Source of the DNA: Sphingobacterium chuzhouense
Lineage (GTDB): Bacteria > Bacteroidota > Bacteroidia > Sphingobacteriales > Sphingobacteriaceae
Assembly (NCBI RefSeq): GCF_014692525.1
Contig: NZ_JACNYL010000003.1
Location: 186,001-250,000 of the forward strand
Direction: 5' to 3'
DNA: 64,000 nucleotides
This document shows positions 17,873 through 27,303 of this stretch, one piece after another (the first letter of the stretch is position 1; every line of letters begins with the position of its first letter). Made by a program: the position numbers and the translations under genes. Under the pieces are notes generated by a model. The model was not told the DNA's origin, did no database searches, and saw only the letters and a program-made list of their open reading frames with translations.

Positions 17873-19282
17873 CTACTTCCCGATACAAAACTTGCCGAAT
17901 ATCGTACCTAATATGTCCCTATCAACATCGATATCTCCCGTGATACTAGAAATATGTCTCAATGCGTCGCGCACATGGTGGGCTAATAAATCGCCAGGCA
18001 ACTGAATACTTAGCCCCTGCTTCACTTGCTCGAGTGCGTTTAAAGCCAGCTGTAAAGCTTCCACATGTCGCGTGTTGGTAATGATCTGTTGATCCTCAAT
18101 AGCCATTTCCCGGATTTTGTCCAACAAAATATTTTTTAACCCTTCCACACTATCTCCGTCCTTCGCTGATATAGCGACTAGCGAATCACTGTAATCGCTA
18201 AATAAAGCTCCTGTAATGGCCATATCCATTTCGTTCGGGTAATATCCTCCCTGCAAATCAATTTTATTACGAACTAAAATGACAATAAGACCGTCGTAAT
18301 AGAGTTCCTTCACTTGTGCGATGACCTCATTTGCCGTACTATCTTTATCATCGTATAAATAGAGTAGCACCTTCGCCTGCCGAACTTTCTCTTTAGCTTT
18401 GGTCACACCGATAGCTTCGATAGTGTCCATCGTTTCCCGCAACCCCGCCGTATCGATAAAACGGAAGGTAATCCCATCCAAATTGATAGTCTCTTCGATG
18501 GTGTCCCGGGTAGTTCCGGCGATATCACTAACAATAGCACGTTCTTCGTCGAGTAAGGTATTAAGCAACGTCGACTTACCAACATTAGGTTTTCCTATAA
18601 TGGCAACTGGAACCCCATGCTTTATCGCATTTCCGTAAGCAAACGACTGAATAAGTTTGTGGATATGCACCTTAATTTCCTGAACCAAAGCTTCAAATTG
18701 TGCCCTATCAGCAAACTCGACATCCTCTTCTCCAAAATCCAGTTCGAGTTCCAAGAGCGCCGTAAAATTAATCAGCTGTTCGCGCATCTGCTGTAACTTA
18801 TTGCTGATTCCTCCACGCATTTGGTTCATGGCGATTTCGTGGGAAGCTTTGTTTTCCGAAGCGATTAGATCCGCAACAGCCTCCGCCTGCGACAAATCCA
18901 TACCACCGTTTAAAAATGCCCGCAACGTAAACTCTCCAGCCTGTGCTGCTCTAGCTCCCTTCTTAATCAGTAAACCTATCAGACGTTCGACAATGTATTT
19001 TGAGTTATGGGTAGAAATTTCGACCACATCCTCCTTCGTGTAGGAATGCGGACCTTTAAAAAGCGAAACCAATACTTCATCGATTATTTCATCCTTATCC
19101 CGTATCGTACCGAAATGGATCGTATGAGAAGGTTGGTTTAGAAGATCTTTTCCTTTGAACACCGCGTTGGTAATCGTGATTGCTTGCGAACCAGATAAAC
19201 GAATAACCGCAATGGCACCATTCGCTCCCGGAGATGTCGCTAAAGCCACAATCGTATCTTGCGAAACTAATCCTGTTGACAT
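17873..19282 (-). CDS. mnmE: tRNA modification GTPase MnmE
   Basis: With MnmG this dimeric GTPase installs the 5-carboxymethylaminomethyl group on wobble U34 of certain tRNAs. The N-terminal domain binds 5,10-methylene-THF, the central domain is helical, and the inserted G domain has GKPNVGKST (P-loop), DIAGTTRDT (switch/K-loop) and DTAGLRET (G3). The C-terminal Cys in FCIGK, required for modification, is present. 469 aa, normal. A -7 promoter element (19287-19294) ends only 4 bases before the ATG. Confidence 0.97.
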   Translation of the reverse strand: MSTGLVSQDTIVALATSPGANGAIAVIRLSGSQAITITNAVFKGKDLLNQPSHTIHFGTIRDKDEIIDEVLVSLFKGPHSYTKEDVVEISTHNSKYIVERLIGLLIKKGARAAQAGEFTLRAFLNGGMDLSQAEAVADLIASENKASHEIAMNQMRGGISNKLQQMREQLINFTALLELELDFGEEDVEFADRAQFEALVQEIKVHIHKLIQSFAYGNAIKHGVPVAIIGKPNVGKSTLLNTLLDEERAIVSDIAGTTRDTIEETINLDGITFRFIDTAGLRETMDTIEAIGVTKAKEKVRQAKVLLYLYDDKDSTANEVIAQVKELYYDGLIVILVRNKIDLQGGYYPNEMDMAITGALFSDYSDSLVAISAKDGDSVEGLKNILLDKIREMAIEDQQIITNTRHVEALQLALNALEQVKQGLSIQLPGDLLAHHVRDALRHISSITGDIDVDRDILGTIFGKFCIGK

Positions 19283-19286
19283 GGGG

Positions 19287-19294
19287 CAAAGGTA
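19287..19294 (-). promoter_or_regulatory. -7 promoter element abutting the mnmE start codon
   Basis: TACCTTTG on the minus strand fits TAnnTTTG, and the next four bases are CCCC followed by ATG. If it is active, transcription would start at or next to the initiation codon, giving a leaderless or nearly leaderless mRNA. No clear -33 TTTG was seen. Confidence 0.4.
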
Positions 19295-19314
19295 CGGTTT
19301 TTATATGTACGTCT

Positions 19315-19707
19315 CTACTTCTCATAAAACTCAATCGGCAACCCATCCGGGTCAGCGATAAAAGTAAATTTCTTCCCGGTAATTTCATCCGTTCGGATAG
19401 GTTCATACGCTACATCACTTTCTTCCAATGCACGGACAGTTTCTTCTATATCCGATACCTCAAAAGCTAAATGTCGCAGTCCGTTTGCTTCAGGATACGA
19501 TGGACGCATCGGAGGGGAAGGGAAAGAGAATAGCTCTATAATATAATGACCGTTTAGCATTAAATCTGCTTTATAGGAATTGCGTTCAGTTCGATAGGTC
19601 TCTGCCCGTACCTCCAAGCCCAAAATGTCTCTATAAAAAGATAGACTACGTAAATAGTCGCTACAGATAATAGCAACGTGATGGATTTGATTCAACTTAA
19701 GCGCCAT
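19315..19707 (-). CDS. VOC-family protein (glyoxalase/YaeR-like)
   Basis: A 130-aa vicinal oxygen chelate protein with the two beta-alpha-beta-beta-beta modules of the family. Likely metal ligands are His in QIHHVAI, Glu in YIIELFSF, His in LRHLAFEV and Glu in PIEFYEK. This matches the YaeR/SMU1112c group, whose reaction is unknown. It lies between bshB1 (4 bp away) and mnmE (32 bp) on the same strand. Confidence 0.88.
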   Translation of the reverse strand: MALKLNQIHHVAIICSDYLRSLSFYRDILGLEVRAETYRTERNSYKADLMLNGHYIIELFSFPSPPMRPSYPEANGLRHLAFEVSDIEETVRALEESDVAYEPIRTDEITGKKFTFIADPDGLPIEFYEK

Positions 19708-19711
19708 TCCC

Positions 19712-20431
19712 TTACAAAAGTTGAAAGAGATCGTTCACACCCAATAGTTTACGGGCTGTAAACCCTTCCGCATATTTGACCTGGATATTTCGTCCCAATT
19801 CTGCCGCTCTACCCCTCGTAGACTCCATAAAATCAGGGTTCGAAATATAAGTCTGGGGCTCATTGTCGTCTACAGACACATTAAATTGTGTAGCATAAGC
19901 TAGAATAGATTGCTCTTTCTTTTCCCAAAAGTCGGTAATATCCAATATAATATTCGGCTGGATATATTTGTCTTGGATCACTTGCAATTGAAGCCTAGGT
20001 CGAAAAGCTTCTTGTACTTGTCCTTCATCAACTGTTTCGATACGGCGTAACCCACTTAGAAAAAGTGCGTCATTCACCAATTTACTCGCCCTTCCATGGT
20101 CTGGATGACGATCGTCCAACGCATTGGTGATCACAATTTCGGGTTGATATTTGCGGACTGCACGGATAATAACGAATTGGTTTTCTTCATCATTAGCAAA
20201 AAAACCATCGCGCAATCTCAGGTTTTCCCGAACGCGTACACCGAGGATTTCGGCTGCTTTCGCTGCTTCTCTCTTCCGAGTTTCCGGAGTGCCGCGTGTT
20301 CCCAATTCTCCCTGTGTCAAATCCACAATACCTACCTTTTTACCTGCCGCCACATATTTCGCAATCGTTCCCCCCGCCCCTAATTCGGCATCATCGGGAT
20401 GAACGGTCATCACCATTAAATCCAACTTCAT
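19712..20431 (-). CDS. bshB1: Bacillithiol biosynthesis deacetylase BshB1
   Basis: This zinc enzyme removes the acetyl group from GlcNAc-malate in bacillithiol synthesis. The LmbE/PIG-L fold is clear: the N-terminal zinc motif HPDDAELGAGG (H12, D14, D15) and the later HPDH of DDRHPDHGRAS (H111 by approximate count). The TQGELGTRGTPETR segment and the MESTRGRA motif are typical of BshB1. 239 aa, normal. A well-formed promoter (20451-20482) lies just upstream. The presence of bshB1 suggests that this organism makes bacillithiol; bshA and bshC are not in the window. Confidence 0.95.
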   Translation of the reverse strand: MKLDLMVMTVHPDDAELGAGGTIAKYVAAGKKVGIVDLTQGELGTRGTPETRKREAAKAAEILGVRVRENLRLRDGFFANDEENQFVIIRAVRKYQPEIVITNALDDRHPDHGRASKLVNDALFLSGLRRIETVDEGQVQEAFRPRLQLQVIQDKYIQPNIILDITDFWEKKEQSILAYATQFNVSVDDNEPQTYISNPDFMESTRGRAAELGRNIQVKYAEGFTARKLLGVNDLFQLL

Positions 20432-20450
20432 AGTACATTTCTGTTTGTTC

Positions 20451-20482
20451 CAAAAGTAGACATTTAAGTAAAAAATGGCAAA
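20451..20482 (-). promoter_or_regulatory. Complete Bacteroidota promoter for bshB1
   Basis: On the minus strand, TTTG (20482-20479), a 20-bp spacer and TACTTTTG (20458-20451) match the -33/-7 consensus TTTG and TAnnTTTG without error. Predicted start near 20444 with a leader of about 13 nt before the bshB1 ATG; it may also serve the downstream VOC gene. Confidence 0.65.
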
Positions 20483-20509
20483 TAGAACACAAAGGACATC
20501 AAGAATGCT

Positions 20510-21001
20510 CTACGCTGTTATCAGTTTTTCGATTTTGGCGGTCACCCTCTTCGCTTGCGGGCTTGTGACGCTATAGAAGTAATCCACTACTTCTCCTTGT
20601 TTGTTAATAAGATATTTGTGAAAATTCCATAAAGGTTTAACGTTTACACGTCCATTTAGGTTCTTGTCGGACAAAAATCTGAATAATGGATCACAATAAT
20701 CTCCAACAACATGTATGCGTTTAAATATTGGAAAAGTAACCTGTTGCTGGATACGGCAAAATGTTTCCAGCTGCAAACCTGTCATCGGCTCCTGTTCATG
20801 AAAATCATTGGATGGAAAAGCTAAAATTTCAAACCCTTGATCCCTGTATTTCTGATATAATTGCTCTAGTGATTTAAATTGCTTAGTAAAGAAGCATTTA
20901 CTGGCAGTATTTACAATCAATAGCACTTTGCCGGAATAATCTTGCAACGATTTCTTTTCTCCGTTAAACTGTAGGCCGTGGAAATCATAAACCGTCTGCA
21001 T
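20510..21001 (-). CDS. Glutathione-peroxidase-family thiol peroxidase
   Basis: 163 aa, thioredoxin-fold. The peroxidatic Cys is C36 in NTASKCFFT and the resolving Cys is C82 in ETFCRIQQQVTFPI, as in the thioredoxin-dependent GPx enzymes. The Trp-Asn pair of the catalytic tetrad is W125-N126 in WNFHKYL. The usual FPCNQF segment reads FPSNDF (residues 62-67), so the tetrad Gln is replaced by Asp66 and the adjacent Cys by Ser64. Activity is likely retained in some form but not certain. It follows the DUF4294 gene by 19 bp, so both are probably one operon. No glutathione genes are visible, and bshB1 next door suggests a non-glutathione thiol system. Confidence 0.9.
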   Translation of the reverse strand: MQTVYDFHGLQFNGEKKSLQDYSGKVLLIVNTASKCFFTKQFKSLEQLYQKYRDQGFEILAFPSNDFHEQEPMTGLQLETFCRIQQQVTFPIFKRIHVVGDYCDPLFRFLSDKNLNGRVNVKPLWNFHKYLINKQGEVVDYFYSVTSPQAKRVTAKIEKLITA

Positions 21002-21020
21002 AGCTTCCTTTTTATTAGGT

Positions 21021-21662
21021 CTAATAATTATATAAATTCTTTATGGGACGCACACGTTCGTAACCCCGAATAATATTCTCGATTTCATAATCTTCTTCTG
21101 GATCATAAACCGATTTCAAGTTGTGGCCGAATACCTTTGCTACCGACTGGTAAAAGAAAGCTGAAAGTCCTCCTTTCATTTCTCTTACAAGTTCATAGCT
21201 GCTATTCCCCGTTTGGCGCTGCACCAATTTAATTAAGATTGCCCCTTGAGAGATGCTCAGATTTTTTATTTCTGTTCTGAATTTCTCCTTAATTTCATCT
21301 TCACACGCTTTTATCAAACGTTTTTCTTCTCTCTTGGAGGAAGCTAGGGCAATTTCACGATCCAATTGTTCGTACCGTTTTTGTGCATAAATTGCATAAG
21401 GCAATACACGCAGAACATTTCGTTCCAAACGCAGGTAGTTCAATCTATCTTCTTCTGTCTTAAACGTACGTCTGGCAGTGACGATGACATCTTTTATTGG
21501 AAACCAAGGCAATACTTCCCCCGTTTCCAAACGGGTAGTCGTATAATACTGCAATGTTTCACCCTCTCCTTTTCCGTAGTGAGGAACCTGCAAGGCTTGT
21601 CCTTTACCCACATATGGCAATAGGAAAACCAAAAATAAACCCCATACAAAAGACCGCGTCAT
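21021..21662 (-). CDS. DUF4294-family exported protein
   Basis: A 213-aa protein with a signal peptide (residues 1-22 approximately, cut after GKGQA). The body contains VLPWFPIKDVIVTARRTFKT, followed by a long charged helical region with an NYLRLERNVLRVLPYA segment, which matches the Bacteroidota DUF4294 family. Probably periplasmic; function unknown. It is upstream of the thiol peroxidase gene and divergent from rel/spoT. Confidence 0.82.
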   Translation of the reverse strand: MTRSFVWGLFLVFLLPYVGKGQALQVPHYGKGEGETLQYYTTTRLETGEVLPWFPIKDVIVTARRTFKTEEDRLNYLRLERNVLRVLPYAIYAQKRYEQLDREIALASSKREEKRLIKACEDEIKEKFRTEIKNLSISQGAILIKLVQRQTGNSSYELVREMKGGLSAFFYQSVAKVFGHNLKSVYDPEEDYEIENIIRGYERVRPIKNLYNY

Positions 21663-21809
21663 CTCCTCCTAAAAAATGTTAATGTATTTCCAAATATGTA
21701 AAAAATTCGCTATATTTATGTGTTGTTTTTTGCCTGTTTCCACATAAGCGGAAAAACAATAATAAAATTACAAACAAAAAAATATAAAAGCAACTTTTTC
21801 AGTGTGTAT

Positions 21810-24017
21810 ATGGAAGAATTTGAGATTGACATTGAGGCAGAAAATAAGGAGATTAGGAAAAGGTACCGCGCTTTACTCCGAGCTTGCAAACCGACTTTGC
21901 AACGAGGCGATAAACAAGAAATCCGAAGAGCATTTGACCTTGCGTTGGAGAGCCACAAAGATATGCGTCGTAAATCAGGCGAGCCATATATATACCATCC
22001 CATAGCTGTCGCACAGATAGCAGCGGAAGAAATAGGTTTAGGAACAACCTCCATCGTATGTGCTTTATTGCACGACGTCGTGGAAGATACGTCCATTACT
22101 CTACAGGATATAGAAGCACAGTTTGGAAAAAAGGTAGCGCGCATTATTGATGGACTTACTAAAATATCGGGAATTTTTGACCCGAACAGTTCCATGCAAG
22201 CAGAAAACTTCCGTAAGATGTTACTTACGTTGGCAGATGACGTGCGCGTTATTTTGATTAAACTTGCGGATCGCCTTCATAATATGCGCACAATGGAGTT
22301 TATGGCACGACATAAGCAGCTGAAGATTGCATCGGAAACGAGTTATCTCTACGCTCCCCTCGCGCACCGTCTAGGTCTTTACGCTATAAAATCCGAATTG
22401 GAGGACCTCTCTATGAAGTATACCGATCCGGACACCTATAAATTTATCGCACGAAAGCTAAACGAGAAAAAAGCGGAACGTGAAAAATTTGTAGCTGACT
22501 TCATCGAGCCAGTCAAAAAAATACTCGAGGAACAAGGCATCAAGGCAGAAGTATTCGGCCGTCCAAAATCGATTTATTCCATTTGGAATAAAATGCGAAA
22601 AAAATCCATTCCGTTTGAAGAGGTCTATGATCTCTTCGCTATCCGGATTATCATAGACACTCCTACCGAAAGAGAAAAAACAGAGTGTTGGAAAGTATAT
22701 TCGATCGTTACGGATTTATACCGCCCTAATCCGGACCGCCTACGTGATTGGGTGTCTTCACCCAAGGGGAATGGTTATGAGTCCCTACATACCACCGTAA
22801 TGGGACCACGAGGCCAATGGGTCGAAGTACAGATTCGGACAAAGCGTATGAACGAAATTGCCGAGAAAGGATTTGCCGCGCATTGGAAATACAAAGAATC
22901 TAACTCTGACAGTGGGTTAGACCAGTGGATACAGAAAGTCCGAAACTTATTAAGTAGTCCGGAGCAAAACGCAATGGATTTCGTGGACGACTTTAAGATG
23001 AATTTGTTCTCGGACGAGATATTTATTTTCACGCCCAAAGGCACGTTGGTCCAGCTACCGAATGGGGCCACAGCATTGGATTTTGCATTTGAAATCCATT
23101 CGGATATTGGTGCAACCTGTATCGGTGCCAAAGTTAACCACAAGTTAGTTCCACTCAGCCATCCGTTGCAAAATGGAGATCAGGTCGAAATTATCACCTC
23201 CAGTAAGCAGACGCCAAAAGAGGATTGGCTCAATTTCGTCGTTACGGCGAAAGCAAAATCAAAAATACGTTCTTCGCTAAAAGAAGAAAAAAGACGGGTA
23301 GCAGAAGACGGCAAAGAGATTTTAGAACGCAAATTAAAATCTTTAAAAATCACTTATAACACAGATAATATCAATAAAATTGCCAACTATTTCAAGTATC
23401 CTAGTTCCCAAGAACTTTTCTATAATGTCGCAAAAGGCAATATTGATATCAAAAACCTTCGCGAATACGCGGAAAGTGAGAAAACAAATACACCTGGTCA
23501 AAGCCATTTCAGTTCACACGTTTCTGGCTTGGTGGAAAAAATCAACAAAAAAGAAATCGATACAATTCTTATCGGTGACGATTACCAGCAAGTTGATTAC
23601 ACACTGGCACCTTGTTGTAATCCGATTCCAGGTGACGACATCTTCGGTTTTCTAACCGTGAATGACGGTATCAAAATACACCGTACTAGCTGCCCCAACG
23701 CATCCAAACTTATGGCGAGTTATGGATATCGGATATTGAAGGCAAAGTGGGCGTCTTCTCAACCAAACGTAGCTTTCCTTACGGGTTTACGCATTGTTGG
23801 GATTGACGACGTAGGGCTCATAAACAAGATAACAAACGTCATCTCGCAGGAATACAATGTCAATATACGTTCGTTGTCCATTACTAGTAATGAGGGGATA
23901 TTTGAAGGAAACATTATGGTGTTCGTAAATCACATTGAGCAATTGGAAGATCTCATGAAAACCCTGAAGCAAATCAGCGGGATAACAGGCATAACACGCT
24001 ATGAGGCAGATAATTAA
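21810..24017 (+). CDS. rel: RelA/SpoT-family bifunctional (p)ppGpp synthetase/hydrolase
   Basis: 735 aa from the ATG at 21810 ([11 protein letters not shown]); an upstream ATG at 21720 adds 30 unlike residues and is less likely. The HD hydrolase domain is intact ([18 protein letters not shown]). The synthetase domain has [15 protein letters not shown] and [13 protein letters not shown] domain ([19 protein letters not shown]), a Cys-rich segment ([11 protein letters not shown]) and a C-terminal ACT domain follow. It makes and degrades the stringent-response alarmone. Both active sites look complete. It is divergent from the DUF4294 gene. Confidence 0.95.
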   Translation: MEEFEIDIEAENKEIRKRYRALLRACKPTLQRGDKQEIRRAFDLALESHKDMRRKSGEPYIYHPIAVAQIAAEEIGLGTTSIVCALLHDVVEDTSITLQDIEAQFGKKVARIIDGLTKISGIFDPNSSMQAENFRKMLLTLADDVRVILIKLADRLHNMRTMEFMARHKQLKIASETSYLYAPLAHRLGLYAIKSELEDLSMKYTDPDTYKFIARKLNEKKAEREKFVADFIEPVKKILEEQGIKAEVFGRPKSIYSIWNKMRKKSIPFEEVYDLFAIRIIIDTPTEREKTECWKVYSIVTDLYRPNPDRLRDWVSSPKGNGYESLHTTVMGPRGQWVEVQIRTKRMNEIAEKGFAAHWKYKESNSDSGLDQWIQKVRNLLSSPEQNAMDFVDDFKMNLFSDEIFIFTPKGTLVQLPNGATALDFAFEIHSDIGATCIGAKVNHKLVPLSHPLQNGDQVEIITSSKQTPKEDWLNFVVTAKAKSKIRSSLKEEKRRVAEDGKEILERKLKSLKITYNTDNINKIANYFKYPSSQELFYNVAKGNIDIKNLREYAESEKTNTPGQSHFSSHVSGLVEKINKKEIDTILIGDDYQQVDYTLAPCCNPIPGDDIFGFLTVNDGIKIHRTSCPNASKLMASYGYRILKAKWASSQPNVAFLTGLRIVGIDDVGLINKITNVISQEYNVNIRSLSITSNEGIFEGNIMVFVNHIEQLEDLMKTLKQISGITGITRYEADN

Positions 24018-24069
24018 TCAGATGCATATACTTCACGATTAAACCATCGTTTTTTACAGATGAAATTGG

Positions 24070-24077
24070 TAAATTTG
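24070..24077 (+). promoter_or_regulatory. -7 promoter element of the Fur-family gene
   Basis: TAAATTTG fits TAnnTTTG and ends 20 bases before the ATG. No convincing -33 TTTG was seen at the expected distance. It would give the Fur-family gene its own promoter. Confidence 0.4.
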
Positions 24078-24097
24078 TAGAAGAAATAACTATTAAT

Positions 24098-24604
24098 ATG
24101 AATAAAGGCGAAAACTATCAAACAGTAAAAAAAATCTTCGAAGCTTACTTAGAAAATAAGAATCTGAGAAAAACGCCTGAGCGCTATGCTATTTTAGAAG
24201 AAATTTACTCACGTTCCGACCACTTTGATGTGGAATCACTGTATATCCACATGAAGAATAAGAAGTATCGCGTAAGCCGTGCTACCGTATATAATACGTT
24301 GGAATTGTTAGTGTCCTGCGATCTAGTGACCAAACATCAGTTCGGCCGTAACATGGCTCAGTTCGAAAAATCTTACGGTTTTAAACAACATGACCACGTT
24401 ATCTGCATTGAATGTAATAAGGTCGTCGAGTTTTGCGATCCGCGCATCAACCAAATCCAAAGTTTGATGGGTGATTTGTTGAAATTTGACATCAAGCACC
24501 ATTCCCTTAACCTCTATGGTATATGTGAAGATTGCCAAAAGAAAGATGCTGAAAATACCGCAAGTACACCCAAAAAAGGTAGGAGTCCGGTAATTTCAAA
24601 TTAA
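24098..24604 (+). CDS. Fur-family transcriptional regulator
   Basis: 168 aa. The N-terminal winged helix has [16 protein letters not shown] and the recognition helix segment [13 protein letters not shown]. The dimerisation domain has two CxxC pairs, C103-C106 (CIEC) and C143-C146 (CEDC), which form the structural zinc site, and a HDH segment (98-100) for the regulatory metal. Whether it senses iron, zinc or peroxide cannot be told. It lies between rel and purA with its own likely promoter. Confidence 0.93.
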   Translation: MNKGENYQTVKKIFEAYLENKNLRKTPERYAILEEIYSRSDHFDVESLYIHMKNKKYRVSRATVYNTLELLVSCDLVTKHQFGRNMAQFEKSYGFKQHDHVICIECNKVVEFCDPRINQIQSLMGDLLKFDIKHHSLNLYGICEDCQKKDAENTASTPKKGRSPVISN

Positions 24605-24628
24605 TGTGGTAATCGCCAATTATTGTAT

Positions 24629-24636
24629 TACCTTTG
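24629..24636 (+). promoter_or_regulatory. -7 promoter element of purA
   Basis: TACCTTTG fits TAnnTTTG, 73 bases upstream of the purA ATG. It is followed by a hairpin of AGAAAAGAC (24640-24648) and GTCTTTTCT (24660-24668). The predicted start falls within the left arm, so the hairpin could be an operator or the 3' end of the Fur-family transcript. Confidence 0.45.
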
Positions 24637-24709
24637 TTCAGAAAAGACCGGTTTGTCGTGTCTTTTCTAAACGTATCATTTAAATTTTAATATCGATATT
24701 TCAAATATT

Positions 24710-25981
24710 ATGCAAGTTGATGTGCTTTTGGGCCTGCAGTGGGGCGATGAAGGAAAAGGAAAAATCGTGGACGTATTCTGTCCAAAGTATGATTTAATCG
24801 CACGCTTTCAAGGTGGTCCTAACGCCGGACATACATTAGAGTTTGATAACAAGAAATTTGTCCTGAATACTATTCCGTCCGGTATTTTTAATGAAGGTAC
24901 ACTTAACCTTATCGGTGGCGGTGTTGTTATCGACCCTATTATTTTAAAACGCGAGTTAGATAATCTGCGCACATCCGGATTTGACCCAGTGGGCAACGGG
25001 ACTTTGGTTCTTGCGCGTAAAGCACATTTAATCCTTCCCACACACCAATTGTTGGACGCAGCCTCCGAATCCAAAATGGGCGCTGGGAAAATCGGCTCTA
25101 CCCTTAAAGGAATCGGTCCGACATATATGGACAAAACCGGACGAAATGGTTTACGCGTAGGCGATACAACCCTCCCAGATTTTCAAGAACGCTATGAAAA
25201 ATTAAAAGCCAAGCACTTAGAAATTCTTTCTCACTATGGGGAGATTCCTGATTTTTCTGAAAAAGAAGCAGCTTTCATGGACGCGATTGATTTTATCAAA
25301 ACGATTCCACACGTAGACGCCGAACATTTAGTCAACAATTATCTAAAAGAAGGTAGAAGGGTACTTGCCGAAGGTGCGCAAGGCACATTACTGGATGTAG
25401 ATTTCGGTTCTTATCCGTTCGTTACCTCATCTAATACCACTACCGCAGGAGCATGCACGGGGCTCGGCATTGCACCAAATAAAATTGGTGCAGTATATGG
25501 TATCTTCAAAGCTTATGCTACCCGTGTAGGTGGCGGACCATTTCCAACGGAACTGGATGATGAAACTGGCGAGAAATTACGCCAGATAGGACATGAATTT
25601 GGTGCAACTACCGGGCGCTCGCGTCGTACGGGATGGATTGATATTCCGGCATTGAAATATGCCATTATGCTGAATGGTGTAACTGAATTGATCATGATGA
25701 AAGCCGATGTATTGGATACATTTGAAAAAATCAATGTGTGTACGCATTACAAACACAACGGCGAGACCATCGATTATATGCCTTATGAAATTATCACCAA
25801 CCAGGCGGAACCTGTCTTGGAAGAAATAGAGGGGTGGAATCAAGATATTACGGGCATCCGTTCAAAAGACGAGATTCCTACTGCATTAAAAAATTACATC
25901 GCTTATTTGGAAAAAGCATTGGAAGTGCCTATTAAATATCTATCTGTAGGACCCGATCGCATTCAGACAATCGAACTGTAA
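24710..25981 (+). CDS. purA: Adenylosuccinate synthetase
   Basis: It joins IMP and aspartate using GTP in AMP synthesis, in the cytoplasm. The N-terminal P-loop-like motif GDEGKGK (12-18, with catalytic D13), GPNAGHT (catalytic H41), and the GTP-binding SVGPDR near the C-terminus are all present. 423 aa, normal. It heads a run with pabB (12 bp), tatD and tcdA on the same strand. Confidence 0.98.
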   Translation: MQVDVLLGLQWGDEGKGKIVDVFCPKYDLIARFQGGPNAGHTLEFDNKKFVLNTIPSGIFNEGTLNLIGGGVVIDPIILKRELDNLRTSGFDPVGNGTLVLARKAHLILPTHQLLDAASESKMGAGKIGSTLKGIGPTYMDKTGRNGLRVGDTTLPDFQERYEKLKAKHLEILSHYGEIPDFSEKEAAFMDAIDFIKTIPHVDAEHLVNNYLKEGRRVLAEGAQGTLLDVDFGSYPFVTSSNTTTAGACTGLGIAPNKIGAVYGIFKAYATRVGGGPFPTELDDETGEKLRQIGHEFGATTGRSRRTGWIDIPALKYAIMLNGVTELIMMKADVLDTFEKINVCTHYKHNGETIDYMPYEIITNQAEPVLEEIEGWNQDITGIRSKDEIPTALKNYIAYLEKALEVPIKYLSVGPDRIQTIEL

Positions 25982-25993
25982 TATAACATATAC

Positions 25994-27286
25994 ATGGCTA
26001 CAGCCGTATTTCAGGTTGACACGCAGCAATTCGAAAGACAGGCGCTTCAATGGGCGCAACAATTTGATGAGGTTTGTTTCTTCCAATCCAATGGCTATAG
26101 CGACGAATATACCCAGATAGATAGTTTACTTGCTGTAAACGCCTTAGATTGCTTTATTGGCGAGCACATAGATACATTCCATGCGTTGGAAAAATTTAGA
26201 GCCAAGCATCCCAATAAGTGGATGCCTGGCTTTTTTAGTTACGACCTTAAAAATGAAACCGAGGATTTAACTACCTCCTTTCCCAATCGATTGGAGTTTC
26301 CGGAAGCTTACTTTTTTATCCCGTCTATCGTTTTGCATTTCAAGGATAAGGAGGTAAAAATTGATGCCCTTCATCCGGAAACTGTATATCATGACATTTT
26401 AGCTAACGACAATATCACAAACGATGAGGCGATAGAGACGGAAAACATCCGTTTTCAAAAGCGCATGTCGAAATCAGCTTATGTAGATGCATTTCAGCAA
26501 CTATTGAGGCATATCCAACAGGGAGATATATATGAGGTTAACCTTTGTCAAGAATTTTATGCAGAAGAGATTACATTGTCACCGTTGGCTGTATACCAAA
26601 AATTGAACGAGACTTCCCCTACTCCATTCTCTTGCTTTTTCAAAATCAACGATAATTATATTTTATCTGCTTCACCTGAACGTTTCTTAGCGAAGCGGGG
26701 GAATACCTTGATTTCTCAACCTATTAAAGGTACTGCACCTCGTGGAAAAACGGCGGAGGAAGACTTTTACATTATAGATACGTTGAAAAACAGTCCGAAG
26801 GAAATCTCCGAGAACGTGATGATCGTGGATCTGGTTCGGAACGATTTAACGCGTAGCGCACAGGAAGGCACCGTAAGAGCCGAACGACAACTGGAGGTAC
26901 AAACATTCGAGCAAGTACATCAATTGGTATCTACCATCACGTGCAAAAAAAACACCGAAATATCGGATATAGAAGCTATCCGCAATATCTTCCCTGCCGG
27001 TTCGATGACTGGAGCACCTAAAATCAGTGCAATGAGATTATGCGATCGCTACGAAAACAGCAAACGGGGCATATACGCAGGCGCTGTAGGCTATTTCGAC
27101 CCAAAAGGTGATTTTGATTTCAACGTCGTTATACGTTCTCTACTTTATAATAGCAAAAAAAAGTATTTGTCTTTCCATACGGGCGGAGCAATAACCATTG
27201 ATGCTAATCCCGAAAACGAGTACGAAGAATGCCTACTGAAAGCTTCCGCTATCCTTAAAACATTGGAGGCGAGGTTAGTAACGTAA
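25994..27286 (+). CDS. pabB: Aminodeoxychorismate synthase component I
   Basis: 430 aa chorismate-binding enzyme. The PIKGT motif (QPIKGTAPRG) has the Lys used as nucleophile by PabB enzymes, where anthranilate synthase has Ala. GDIYEVNLCQEF and PAGSMTGAPKISAM complete the active site. It makes aminodeoxychorismate for folate with a glutamine amidotransferase (PabA), which is not in this window. It is 12 bp after purA and likely co-transcribed. Confidence 0.92.
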   Translation: MATAVFQVDTQQFERQALQWAQQFDEVCFFQSNGYSDEYTQIDSLLAVNALDCFIGEHIDTFHALEKFRAKHPNKWMPGFFSYDLKNETEDLTTSFPNRLEFPEAYFFIPSIVLHFKDKEVKIDALHPETVYHDILANDNITNDEAIETENIRFQKRMSKSAYVDAFQQLLRHIQQGDIYEVNLCQEFYAEEITLSPLAVYQKLNETSPTPFSCFFKINDNYILSASPERFLAKRGNTLISQPIKGTAPRGKTAEEDFYIIDTLKNSPKEISENVMIVDLVRNDLTRSAQEGTVRAERQLEVQTFEQVHQLVSTITCKKNTEISDIEAIRNIFPAGSMTGAPKISAMRLCDRYENSKRGIYAGAVGYFDPKGDFDFNVVIRSLLYNSKKKYLSFHTGGAITIDANPENEYEECLLKASAILKTLEARLVT

Positions 27287-27303
27287 ATTCTGTATATTTG
27301 GAT

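Noticed and set aside
21720..21809. N-terminal extension of the RelA/SpoT gene
   Set aside because: The first 30 residues do not resemble the family; the inner ATG at 21810 gives the normal N-terminus.
23605..23619. Second TGGCAC on the + strand inside rel/spoT
   Set aside because: No TTGC at the needed spacing and it lies within a well-conserved coding motif.
27298..27303. TTG start for the TatD-family gene
   Set aside because: The TTG is the last part of a TATATTTG promoter-like element, and an ATG follows two codons later with the same frame.
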